NCBI RefSeq assembly: GCF_026626885.1
Contig: NZ_JAPNOA010000056.1
Coordinates: 310,001-374,000 of the forward strand
Direction of reading: 5' to 3'
DNA length: 64,000 nucleotides
Source of the DNA: Parathalassolituus penaei
GTDB lineage: Bacteria; Pseudomonadota; Gammaproteobacteria; Pseudomonadales; Oceanobacteraceae
Shown in pieces: positions 25,556-33,784 of the stretch (its first letter is position 1; each line of letters begins with the position of its first letter). Below the pieces are notes generated by a model. That model worked only from the letters and a program-made list of their open reading frames with translations. It searched no databases and had not been told where the DNA came from. The translations under genes were made by a program, and so were the position numbers.

Positions 25556-26653
25556 ATGCATCCTGATTTTCAACCGGCAGCCGTGGAGCTGGTGCCGGGT
25601 CTTCCTGAAATTTTGCCTTTGGATGAGGCTCTGTTACCCGGTATTCGTGCCCGAATTCTGAACAAGACCAAGCCGCCTGGCTCGCTGGGTTATCTGGAAG
25701 ATCTGGCCGAACAGATTGCGCTGTTACAGGGCTCACCTGAGCTGCTGCAATTGCGTGCGCCGATCATGCTGGTGTTTGCCGCCGACCACGGTATTGCCCG
25801 TAATGCGGTGAGTATTGCCCCGCAGGCGGTTACTCGTCAGATGGTGCTGAACTTCCTTAGTGGTGGCGCTGCCATCAACTGCCTGTGTCAAAGCTCGGCC
25901 ATGCGTTTCCGGGTGGTCGACGCCGGTATTCTGGAGCCTGTGCGCGTGAATTCCGAATACCTGCGAGTACAGCGGATTGCGCCAGGAACCGAAGACTTCT
26001 CCCGCGCTCCTGCCATGAGTGCAGACCAGTGCCGTGCCGCCCTGATGGCCGGTGTGCGGATTGCCAATGACGAAATCGACGCCGGTGCTGGCGTGCTGGG
26101 TTTTGGCGAAATGGGCATTGGCAACACCAGCTCGGCGTCGGCGCTGCTGGCGCTGGTGGCCGGTTTGCCCGTGGACGATGTGGTGGGTCGTGGCACCGGT
26201 ATTACTGATCAGCAGTATCGCCTGAAGCTCGATCTGATCACTCAGGGGGTGCAGCGTGTGCGGGGTGCTTCCATGGACCCGGTTTCTGCGATGACGGCAC
26301 TGACCGAAGTTGGTGGCTTTGAAGTGGCGCAGATCACCGGAGCCATGCTGGGCGCGGCCGCGCGCAACCGCGTTATTCTGGTCGACGGTTTTATCGTCAG
26401 TGTTGCGGCTTTGCTGGCGGTTTGTATCAACCCGCAGGCCCGTAGCCGGATGGTGTTTGCACATCGTTCCGCCGAACGTGCTCATGTGATGGTGCTTGAA
26501 CTGATGCAAGCCCGCGCCTTGCTCGACCTCGACCTGCGCCTCGGAGAAGGCACCGGTGCGGCGCTGGCGCTGCCACTGCTGCGTGCCGCCTGTATTTTCT
26601 ATAACGAAATGGCCACCTTCGACAGTGCCGGTGTTACCGGGGTGGAAGTCTGA
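25556..26653 (+). CDS. cobT: Nicotinate-nucleotide--dimethylbenzimidazole phosphoribosyltransferase
   Basis: A 366-residue enzyme that makes alpha-ribazole phosphate for the lower ligand of cobalamin. N-terminal NKTKPPGSLGYLEDLAEQ and AADHGI motifs, and the conserved GFGEMGIGNTSSASALL block (from Gly184), are characteristic. ATG 25556 lies 14 bp after btuC with CGGAG upstream. The reading frame is open 94 codons further upstream but that stretch is the btuC shadow. Cytosolic. Confidence 0.95.
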   Translation: MHPDFQPAAVELVPGLPEILPLDEALLPGIRARILNKTKPPGSLGYLEDLAEQIALLQGSPELLQLRAPIMLVFAADHGIARNAVSIAPQAVTRQMVLNFLSGGAAINCLCQSSAMRFRVVDAGILEPVRVNSEYLRVQRIAPGTEDFSRAPAMSADQCRAALMAGVRIANDEIDAGAGVLGFGEMGIGNTSSASALLALVAGLPVDDVVGRGTGITDQQYRLKLDLITQGVQRVRGASMDPVSAMTALTEVGGFEVAQITGAMLGAAARNRVILVDGFIVSVAALLAVCINPQARSRMVFAHRSAERAHVMVLELMQARALLDLDLRLGEGTGAALALPLLRAACIFYNEMATFDSAGVTGVEV

Positions 26654-26654
26654 C

Positions 26655-27596
26655 GTGAACTGGCGCTACTGGCTGGAATCCCTGCGTGATCGCTGGCTCG
26701 ATGGTCCGGAACGGCCGGGCTCCGGGCTGTCCGGCTTCTGGTTCGATTGCCGCGACTGGCTGGCGCGCCGCTGTTCAACGCTGGCGTTTATGGCCAATTC
26801 CCGCTCGGGCGCGGCGGCGGTGCTGAACCGTATCCGTCTGGCGCTGGGTTTTATGACCCGCTTGCCGGTGGGTCAGCAACTCGATTACAGCCCTGATCTG
26901 ATGCATCGCTCCTTGCCATGGTTCCCGCTGGCGGGCTGGGTGCAGGCGTTGTTGCTGATCAGCCTGTGGGCGCTGTTGCAGCCGTTGCTGGGCACACCGG
27001 TAACGCTGGTGCTGATGCTGATCAGCAGTCTGCTGTTAACCGGCTCGCTGCACGAAGACGGTCTGGCTGACTGTTTCGACGGTTTTTACGGCGGCTTCGA
27101 CGCCGAACGCAAACTCACCATTATGAAAGACAGCCGTCTCGGTACTTACGGCAGTGGCGCGTTATTGATGTCGCTGATGTTGCGTTTCTGTTTGTGGCTG
27201 GAGCTGGCGGCGCAGGGGCAATTGCTGCTGGCGCTGCTGGTTGCCTGTCCGTGGTCGCGGGCGTTGGCGGTTACCCATGCCCAGGACCTTCATTATGTTT
27301 CCTCCCATAACAGCAAAAGTGATCCGCTGGCGCGGCCAATGACGCGCCCCATGCTGGCGCATTTGCTGGGGTTAGGCGCCATTGGTTTGCTGTTGTTGCC
27401 GTGGCCGGTATTGCTGGTTGTGCTGGTGGCATCGGCCTTGTGGCGACAGTTCCTGAAGCGCTGGATGTATCGTCACATCGGTGGTTTTACCGGTGACAGT
27501 CTGGGCGCAGCCCAGCAGTTGCAGGAGTTGATGATTCTGACTCTGTTGCTGGCCGCATCAACGACCGGCTGGTTACCAGCAGGAGGTGCCTGGTGA
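26655..27596 (+). CDS. cobS: Adenosylcobinamide-GDP ribazoletransferase (cobalamin synthase)
   Basis: Inner-membrane enzyme joining adenosylcobinamide-GDP with alpha-ribazole (phosphate). Family motifs: LGFMTRLPVG, HRSLPWFPLAGW, the metal-binding SLHEDGLADCFDGFYGG, and ERKLTIMKDSRLGTYG. Six or more membrane helices. GTG 26655, 1 bp after the cobT stop with GGAAG upstream, gives 313 residues, about 65 more than usual. An internal ATG at 26790 would give the ordinary CobS length but has no ribosome site. The 45-residue extension is Arg/Trp-rich and not recognised. Confidence 0.92.
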   Translation: MNWRYWLESLRDRWLDGPERPGSGLSGFWFDCRDWLARRCSTLAFMANSRSGAAAVLNRIRLALGFMTRLPVGQQLDYSPDLMHRSLPWFPLAGWVQALLLISLWALLQPLLGTPVTLVLMLISSLLLTGSLHEDGLADCFDGFYGGFDAERKLTIMKDSRLGTYGSGALLMSLMLRFCLWLELAAQGQLLLALLVACPWSRALAVTHAQDLHYVSSHNSKSDPLARPMTRPMLAHLLGLGAIGLLLLPWPVLLVVLVASALWRQFLKRWMYRHIGGFTGDSLGAAQQLQELMILTLLLAASTTGWLPAGGAW

Positions 27597-28138
27597 TTCA
27601 TCTGGTATTGGGTGGTGCGCGTTCGGGCAAATCACGTCTGGCGTTGAACCGCGTATTGGCTGCGCATGAAGCAGGGGCTGGTTTGCCACAATCCGGTGAA
27701 TGGCCGCGTTATTTCGTGGCCACGGCAACCATTCTCGATGACGAAATGAACGCCCGTATCGAACGTCACCGTCAGGAACGTGATGCTGGCTGGACCCTCG
27801 CGGAAGTGCCGCTGGATCTGGTGGGCTGGCTGCGTGAACACGGCCAGCAGCCGGGGGTGATTCTGGTCGATTGCCTGACTCTGTGGCTCAACAACCAGTT
27901 GTATCACTTTCCGGATCAGGATTTTCCGGCGCTGTTTGCCGATCTGCTCGACGCCTTGCGGCGTTCGGTTGCGGATGTCTGGCTGGTGTCCAACGAAGTG
28001 GGGCTGGGCATTATTCCCATGGGGGAAATCACCCGCCGTTTTGTTGATGAAGCCGGGCGTCTGAACCAGACCCTCGCCGCTGGTGCCGACACGGTGACAC
28101 TGGTGGTGGCCGGTTTGCCACTGGCACTGAAGGGCTGA
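27593..28138 (+). CDS. cobU: Adenosylcobinamide kinase / adenosylcobinamide-phosphate guanylyltransferase
   Basis: A 181-residue bifunctional enzyme phosphorylating and then guanylylating adenosylcobinamide. P-loop GGARSGKSRLA at the N-terminus, IERHRQERDAGWTLAEVP (the guanylylation His region), VDCLTLWLNN and VSNEVGLGIIPMG are hallmark CobU motifs. Starts with GTG 27593, overlapping the cobS stop, with a perfect AGGAGG 7 bp upstream. Confidence 0.95.
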   Translation: MIHLVLGGARSGKSRLALNRVLAAHEAGAGLPQSGEWPRYFVATATILDDEMNARIERHRQERDAGWTLAEVPLDLVGWLREHGQQPGVILVDCLTLWLNNQLYHFPDQDFPALFADLLDALRRSVADVWLVSNEVGLGIIPMGEITRRFVDEAGRLNQTLAAGADTVTLVVAGLPLALKG

Positions 28139-28142
28139 GCGG

Positions 28143-28802
28143 ATGGCCGACCACTCTGGTGTTGCTGGTGTGAATGAATCCGCCACCTTGATTGATCTGG
28201 TGCGCCACGGTCGCCCCGATGGCGCGTCGGCCTTGTACGGCCATACCGATGTAGCGTTGTCGGAACAGGGCTGGCGGCAATTGCGCGGTGCCTGTTCGGG
28301 GTTAATGCCAACGCGAGTGCTGAGTTCGCCATTACGTCGGTGCGCTGACTTTGCCCGTGAGTTGGCCGGGCAGCGTCAGTTGCCGTTACAGCTATTGCCC
28401 TTGCTGCAGGAATACGATTTTGGCGATTGGGACGGGATTCCGTTCGATCAGTTGTTAGGCGAGTACGATCCGCACAGCCCTGACTGGCAGTTGCTGGAAA
28501 ATTTTGGCCGTGCTCCGGCTGAATTTGCACCTCCTGGTGCTGAACATCTGTACGATTTTTATCGGCGGGTGGAATCTGGCTGGCAACAGCTGGTCAATGA
28601 ACATCGGGGCGAGCAGGTGCTGCTGGTCTGTCATGCCGGGGTGATCCGGATGATTCTGGCGCAGCTGTTACCGGTGGACTGGCGCGATGGGCGCTGGTTT
28701 TCGGCACTGGATATTGCCTACGGCAGCCGTACCCGTATTCGTATTGGCCACTGGCCCGGTGCGGTGCCGGTGGTTGAATGTATTGGTGTTCGCACGGAAT
28801 AA
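28143..28802 (+). CDS. cobC: Histidine phosphatase, probable alpha-ribazole phosphatase
   Basis: A 219-residue phosphoglycerate-mutase-like phosphatase. LVRHGRPDG carries the catalytic His with the RHG motif, SSPLRRCADFA the second phosphate pocket, EYDFGDWDG the acid motif and VCHAGVIR the second His. Members encoded in cobalamin operons dephosphorylate alpha-ribazole 5-phosphate. Starts 4 bp after cobU. The phosphatase fold is certain; the substrate is inferred from the operon. Confidence 0.88.
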   Translation: MADHSGVAGVNESATLIDLVRHGRPDGASALYGHTDVALSEQGWRQLRGACSGLMPTRVLSSPLRRCADFARELAGQRQLPLQLLPLLQEYDFGDWDGIPFDQLLGEYDPHSPDWQLLENFGRAPAEFAPPGAEHLYDFYRRVESGWQQLVNEHRGEQVLLVCHAGVIRMILAQLLPVDWRDGRWFSALDIAYGSRTRIRIGHWPGAVPVVECIGVRTE

Positions 28803-28856
28803 CGGTTTGACGGGTTTATGGTTACCCGCCGGCCACATGGTTCAAGGAAATAACAG

Positions 28857-30383
28857 GTGAATAGCTGGAAAGCAGCCAACACGCTGATGGTGCAGGGCAC
28901 CACGTCGGATGCCGGTAAAAGTTTGCTGGTGGCCGGTCTGTGTCGTTGTTTTAACGACATGGGAATGCGCGTTGCGCCCTTCAAACCGCAGAACATGGCA
29001 CTCAACAGTGCCGTTACACCGGAAGGCGGCGAAATCGGCCGTGCCCAGGCATTACAGGCAGTGGCGGCACGTGTCGCGCCGCATGTGGATATGAACCCGG
29101 TGCTGCTCAAGCCCAACACCGATACCGGTGCCCAGGTGATTATTCACGGCAAGGCCGTTACCGATATGGAAGCGGCGGCCTATCACGACTACAAACGCAC
29201 CGCCATGAAAGCGGTGCTGCAGTCGCATGAGCGCCTGTCGGCGGCGTATGAGCTGGTGGTGGTCGAGGGGGCGGGCAGCCCGGCCGAAATCAATCTGCGT
29301 GATCGTGATATTGCCAATATGGGCTTTGCCGAAGCGGTCGATTGTCCGGTGATTATCGTGGCCGATATCGACCGGGGTGGGGTGTTTGCCCAGCTGGTCG
29401 GTACTCTGGAACTGCTGTCGCCGCTGGAGCAGGCGCGGGTGATGGGCTTTGTGATCAATCGCTTCCGCGGTGACATCGGTTTGTTGCAGCCGGGCCTCGA
29501 CTGGCTCGAAGCGCGTACCGGCAAGCCGGTGTTGGGGGTGTTGCCGTATCTGCACAATCTCGGCGCGGCGGCAGAAGACTCCATCGACGTGCAGCAGAAT
29601 GTTGATCGCAACGATATTCGCTTGCGTATCAAGGTGCCGGTGCTGTCGCGTATCAGCAATCACACCGACTTCGATATGTTGCGCCAGCATCCGCAGGTGG
29701 AACTGACCTATGTAGGCCAGAACGAACGCCTGGACAACGCCGACCTCATTATTGTGCCGGGCAGCAAACACGTGCGGGCCGATCTCGATCTACTGCGCCG
29801 TTGCGGCTGGGCCGACGACATCGCGCGCCATCTGCGTTATGGCGGCAAGGTGTTGGGGATTTGTGGTGGTTACCAGATTCTCGGTCAGGAAATTGCCGAC
29901 CCGGACGCCATCGAGGGCAAGGGTGGCACCAGTGCCGGTCTTGGATATTTGCCCATTCGTACCCGTATGTACCCACAAAAAGCCTTGCTGAACAGTCAGG
30001 GCCAGCTCTGTTTTGGTGGTGAGCCGGTGGCCGTGAAGGGTTACCAGATTCACGCCGGACGTTCCGAGCTGTTGCCGGAACTGATGCCCGCCAATACCGA
30101 AATCCAGCCGTTTGCCGAACTGGATGGTGAAGGCTTTGATGGCTGCTTTAGCGCCGATCATCAGGTCGCGGGCACCTATTTGCACGGTTTGTTTGATTCC
30201 CCTGACGCCTTGCAGCGCATCCTGCGCTGGGCTGGTGCCGACACCAGTCTGCAAGCGGGTTATCAGGACCAGCAGGAAACTGCACTCAATCGTATTGCCG
30301 CGGCCTGTCGGGATCATCTCGACCTCGCCCGGATTTTGTCATTTACGGCCTGTCAGGCCCCGAACGCAGGAACTGTGTCATGA
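28857..30383 (+). CDS. cobQ: Cobyric acid synthase, glutamine-hydrolysing
   Basis: A 508-residue amidotransferase that amidates cobyrinic acid diamide at b, d, e and g. The N-terminal ATP-dependent domain has [26 protein letters not shown] and [19 protein letters not shown]. The C-terminal class I-like glutaminase has the nucleophile in [10 protein letters not shown] and a partner His in [12 protein letters not shown] 28857 is preceded by AAGGA. Its stop overlaps the next start by ATGA. Confidence 0.96.
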   Translation: MNSWKAANTLMVQGTTSDAGKSLLVAGLCRCFNDMGMRVAPFKPQNMALNSAVTPEGGEIGRAQALQAVAARVAPHVDMNPVLLKPNTDTGAQVIIHGKAVTDMEAAAYHDYKRTAMKAVLQSHERLSAAYELVVVEGAGSPAEINLRDRDIANMGFAEAVDCPVIIVADIDRGGVFAQLVGTLELLSPLEQARVMGFVINRFRGDIGLLQPGLDWLEARTGKPVLGVLPYLHNLGAAAEDSIDVQQNVDRNDIRLRIKVPVLSRISNHTDFDMLRQHPQVELTYVGQNERLDNADLIIVPGSKHVRADLDLLRRCGWADDIARHLRYGGKVLGICGGYQILGQEIADPDAIEGKGGTSAGLGYLPIRTRMYPQKALLNSQGQLCFGGEPVAVKGYQIHAGRSELLPELMPANTEIQPFAELDGEGFDGCFSADHQVAGTYLHGLFDSPDALQRILRWAGADTSLQAGYQDQQETALNRIAAACRDHLDLARILSFTACQAPNAGTVS

Positions 30384-30985
30384 CCGACCAGAATCAGGAC
30401 CATCAGGATCACAAAGCCAAAATGCAGGCCACTAAGGCCGAAGTGGATGCCCGTGTGGCCCAGGCCCGCGAAAAACGCGGCACCATCATTGTTCTGACCG
30501 GTAACGGTAAAGGCAAAAGCAGCTCCGGTTTTGGTACCGTGCTGCGCTCGGTGGGTTATGGTCTGAAAACCGGTGTTGCCCAGTTCGTGAAGGGCAAATG
30601 GCCATGTGGCGAACGTGAATTGCTGACCAAGCTCGGTGTGCCGTTCCATGTGATGGCGACCGGTTTTACCTGGGTGACCCAGGATCGTGACCTGGATATC
30701 GCCGCCGCTGAAACCGTGTGGGCGGGCTGCAAGGAGTTTCTGCAAGATCCGTCTATTCATCTGGTGCTGCTGGACGAACTGACCTACATGCTGACCTATG
30801 GCTACCTGGATACCCAGGAAGTGCTCCGTTATCTGCAAGAACGTCCGGTGGAGCAGACTGTGATCATCACTGGTCGTAACTGCCCGCAGGAAGTGATCGA
30901 TATTGCTGACACCGTCAGCGAGATCAAAGCTGTTAAACACGCCTTCGAAGCCGGTGTAAAAGCACGTCGCGGAGTGGACTGGTAA
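30380..30985 (+). CDS. cobO: Corrinoid adenosyltransferase (CobA/CobO type)
   Basis: A 201-residue cytosolic enzyme transferring adenosyl from ATP to Co(I) corrinoids. P-loop [43 protein letters not shown] and [14 protein letters not shown] are diagnostic of the CobA/CobO/BtuR family. The charged N-terminal 30 residues are typical. Coupled by overlap to both neighbours. Confidence 0.95.
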   Translation: MTDQNQDHQDHKAKMQATKAEVDARVAQAREKRGTIIVLTGNGKGKSSSGFGTVLRSVGYGLKTGVAQFVKGKWPCGERELLTKLGVPFHVMATGFTWVTQDRDLDIAAAETVWAGCKEFLQDPSIHLVLLDELTYMLTYGYLDTQEVLRYLQERPVEQTVIITGRNCPQEVIDIADTVSEIKAVKHAFEAGVKARRGVDW

Positions 30986-31899
30986 TGCTGCGTTTTATCC
31001 CCAGTCGACGTTTGTTGCTGGTGATGATGCTGGTTGCCGCGGCTGGTGTTGCCATGGCATCGGTATCGGGGTCAGTGCAGGCCGATGCTCCTCCGGTCAG
31101 CCAGGACAAACCTCCGGTGCAGCCTCCGGCCAAACGGATTGTGGCGTTGGCTCCGCATATCGTTGAACTGCTGTACGCGATTGGAGCGGGGGATACTATT
31201 GTTGGCACCACCGAATACGCCGATTACCCGGAAGCCGCCAAGACTATTCCGCGTATCGGCTCCTACGCGGGCGTGCAAGTGGAACGGGTTCTGGAGTTGC
31301 AACCCGATCTGGTACTGGCCTGGAAAACCGGTAACTCGGTCGCTGATCTGGCCCGTATCGAGGAATACGGCTTGCGCGTGGTGTATTCCGACCTCAAACA
31401 CATGAAAGATGTGGGTGATGAAATTCGCATGCTGGGTGAGCTGACCGGCCACCAGCAGGCTGCAGAACGGGAAGCCGCCCAATACGAACAGCATCTGGCC
31501 GAGATCAAGGCCCGTTATGCGGGTAAACGCCGGGTTAAAGGTTTCTACGAATTATGGTCAAGACCGTTAACCACCGTGGCGGCCAATGCCTGGCCCCAGC
31601 AGCAGCTGGAAATCTGTGGCGTCGACAACCCATTTGCCGGTGGTGTTGATGATTACCCGCAAGTGGGTCTGGAACAGGTGCTGGTGACCATGCCGGAAGT
31701 GATTATCCAGCCGGACCAACACAGCCGTGCCAGCCCGGATGCGGTGGATTGGGGCGTGTGGCCGCTGATTCCGGCGGTAAAAATGGGTGCGATTTTCCAC
31801 CCGGATTCCGACAAATCACACCGTATGACCCCGCGCACGCTGGACGAAATGGAAATCCTCTGCGAAGAGGTTGACCAGGTCCGCCAGCAGCTGCAGTAA
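30985..31899 (+). CDS. btuF: Periplasmic cobalamin-binding protein
   Basis: A 304-residue class III solute-binding protein. The N-terminal hydrophobic segment (LLLVMMLVAAAGVAMASV) is a signal peptide, followed by a Pro-rich linker. RIVALAPHIVELLYAIGAG, GTTEYADYPEAAKTIPRIG and LELQPDLVLAW are typical BtuF/FhuD motifs. It overlaps the cobO stop by one base (TAATG). It feeds BtuCD encoded at the start of the operon. The operon contains no btuB receptor. Confidence 0.92.
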   Translation: MLRFIPSRRLLLVMMLVAAAGVAMASVSGSVQADAPPVSQDKPPVQPPAKRIVALAPHIVELLYAIGAGDTIVGTTEYADYPEAAKTIPRIGSYAGVQVERVLELQPDLVLAWKTGNSVADLARIEEYGLRVVYSDLKHMKDVGDEIRMLGELTGHQQAAEREAAQYEQHLAEIKARYAGKRRVKGFYELWSRPLTTVAANAWPQQQLEICGVDNPFAGGVDDYPQVGLEQVLVTMPEVIIQPDQHSRASPDAVDWGVWPLIPAVKMGAIFHPDSDKSHRMTPRTLDEMEILCEEVDQVRQQLQ

Positions 31900-32070
31900 C
31901 CCTCTCGCCAATACCCAAATCCGTTCGACGGACCGTCAGTTCAGTTAATGGGCTGGCGTCCGTAGGCACTGGTGTAGGCGCTTAATAAAGTCTGCTCTGC
32001 CAGTGTGAGTGTGGGAAGCGTAGTGGGACGATTGATCTATCGGAATACCGGGCTGGATGGGAAAGCGTTC

Positions 32071-32100
32071 AATAAAAAGCCCGGGCTTTTTAGCCCGGGC
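32071..32100 (-). terminator. Rho-independent terminator of dctP-like gene
   Basis: On the minus strand GCCCGGGC-TAAAAA-GCCCGGGC is followed by TTTTTATT. Strong 8-bp GC stem. The T-run lies only on the minus-strand side, so it serves the gene at 32152; for btuF it would be only a hairpin. Confidence 0.92.
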
Positions 32101-32151
32101 GCAGACGCCTGTTACCCGGCAACTGACGTCCAAGTCGGGATAACGTAACGT

Positions 32152-33216
32152 TTATTCGTTGCTGGTAGTCTTTTGGCCAACCTGATCGATGTATTTCTGG
32201 ATCAGGTTGCTGGCTTTGGTGTACAGAGCCTTGCCGTCTTCACCATCGGCCGTCATGTCGGCAATCCATGAGTCTGTGACTGGCTGCATGGCTTTCTTCC
32301 ATTTGGCGGTTTCGTCCGGGGTCAGGGTGTAGAAGGTATTGCCTTCGGCCACTGCGGCATCACGACCGTCTTTTTCAGACTCATCAAACAGCTGGCCAAT
32401 GTGTTGCGCCAGTGCCATACCAGAGTTGTCGTCGATTACTTTCTTGAGATCGGCTGGCAGCTTGTTGTACGAATCCTTGTTCATGCTGAACAGGAAGAAG
32501 TTTACATACAGGCCACGGTCGCCAACGATTTCGGTGTTTTTGCCAGCCAGCTGATGAATTTTCATCGGCTTGACCACTTCAAACGGCAGTACAGCAACGT
32601 CAACCACACCTTTGGACAGGGCGGATGGCATCTGGGTGACTGGCATAAAGACCGGGCTGGCACCCAGCAGGGTGAAGGCTTCCGAGATTTCCTTGTTCGG
32701 TGCGCGTACTTTCATGCCGTTGAGGTCTTCGGCGGTACGGATTTCCTTGTCACGCGAGTGCAGCGAGCCTGGGGCGTGAGTGTGAACGGCCAGAATATGG
32801 ACGTCGCTCAATTCATCCTTCATTTCCTCTTCGGCATACTCCTGCAGCGCCATACTGGTGGCTTCTGCATTGGCCGGGATAAACGGCAGTTCAAAGGCAC
32901 CGGCTTTCGGGAAACGGCCCGGCGTATAACCACCTACGGTCCAGGACATATCGACCACACCGGTACGGGCCTGGTCGAACAGTTGTGGTGGTGTACCACC
33001 CAGCTGCATGGCTGGGAATACATCAATTTTGATACGACCGTTTGATTCCTTCATGACCTTTTCGGCCCATGGCTGCAAGAATTTCTGATGCGCCATCGAC
33101 ATTGGTGGCAGGAAATGATGGAGCTTGAAGGTGAATTCGGGCTCGGCTGCCTGGGCCGGCAGAACAGCAGCCAGGGTGAGGCCAACAGTGGCTAACAGTT
33201 TCTTGAATTGCATCAT
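32152..33216 (-). CDS. TRAP transporter solute-binding protein, DctP type
   Basis: A 354-residue periplasmic binding protein with signal peptide (LLATVGLTLAAVLPAQAAE). The DctP-family core includes FKLHHFLPPMSMAHQKFLQPWA, the signature around GVVDMSWTVGGYTPGRFP, EDLNGMKVRAPNKEISE with the ligand-binding Arg, and ALSKGVVDVAVLPFE. Substrates are usually C4-dicarboxylates or other organic acids. Start set at ATG 33216 (ATG 33213 and GTG 33222 are alternatives). No DctQ/DctM membrane genes lie in the neighbourhood, so it is an orphan or works with a distant transporter. Confidence 0.92.
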   Translation of the reverse strand: MMQFKKLLATVGLTLAAVLPAQAAEPEFTFKLHHFLPPMSMAHQKFLQPWAEKVMKESNGRIKIDVFPAMQLGGTPPQLFDQARTGVVDMSWTVGGYTPGRFPKAGAFELPFIPANAEATSMALQEYAEEEMKDELSDVHILAVHTHAPGSLHSRDKEIRTAEDLNGMKVRAPNKEISEAFTLLGASPVFMPVTQMPSALSKGVVDVAVLPFEVVKPMKIHQLAGKNTEIVGDRGLYVNFFLFSMNKDSYNKLPADLKKVIDDNSGMALAQHIGQLFDESEKDGRDAAVAEGNTFYTLTPDETAKWKKAMQPVTDSWIADMTADGEDGKALYTKASNLIQKYIDQVGQKTTSNE

Positions 33217-33784
33217 GGTCACCAGTCTTATCGTTATTGTTTATAAGCCCAACAATCAGGCTGGGCTGAAATTAACATATGAATTAAATGTTTGGGCTAG
33301 ACCTTGGTGGATGTCAGACGCGAATGTCCCAAATTGTTCCAATTGGTGTTTGAAAAATGCCAGTACTGGCAAGGAATGGGCGTTTCCTATACCCGGGTTG
33401 TGCCGTTGAATACTGGGCCGTTATATCCTGATTCAGCCAAGCCAAGCCCACCCAACGCAAATCTGTCACGAAACATCTGCAGTTAATGGCCGTTCTGAAG
33501 GCTCGCTTTGTACTGAGTGTTTACGCAATGATGGTGTACTGCCAGCGACGCTGGATGTCGCATAAACCCGGTAACGACGTGGTTTGACGGATGTTTTCAG
33601 GTTTTTACCGTGCAAAAAAAGGGCAGATTCGGCTGGCCGACAAGGCTCAAAGGCCCAGAATAATGCGATTTGTCAAAATAAATGATTGTCCTACACTTTT
33701 TTTGAATTCAGAACAGTTGACGGCGGTTACCGAGGAATTTACCTTGCGCTGGTTTTCAAATATTGAACCAGGGATGACACAAAT
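33217..33784. other. 568-bp intergenic region, nothing recognised
   Basis: Between divergent genes. It presumably contains both promoters. Short open frames here lack ribosome sites and look like chance. No repeat shared with the rest of the window was noticed. Confidence 0.5.
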
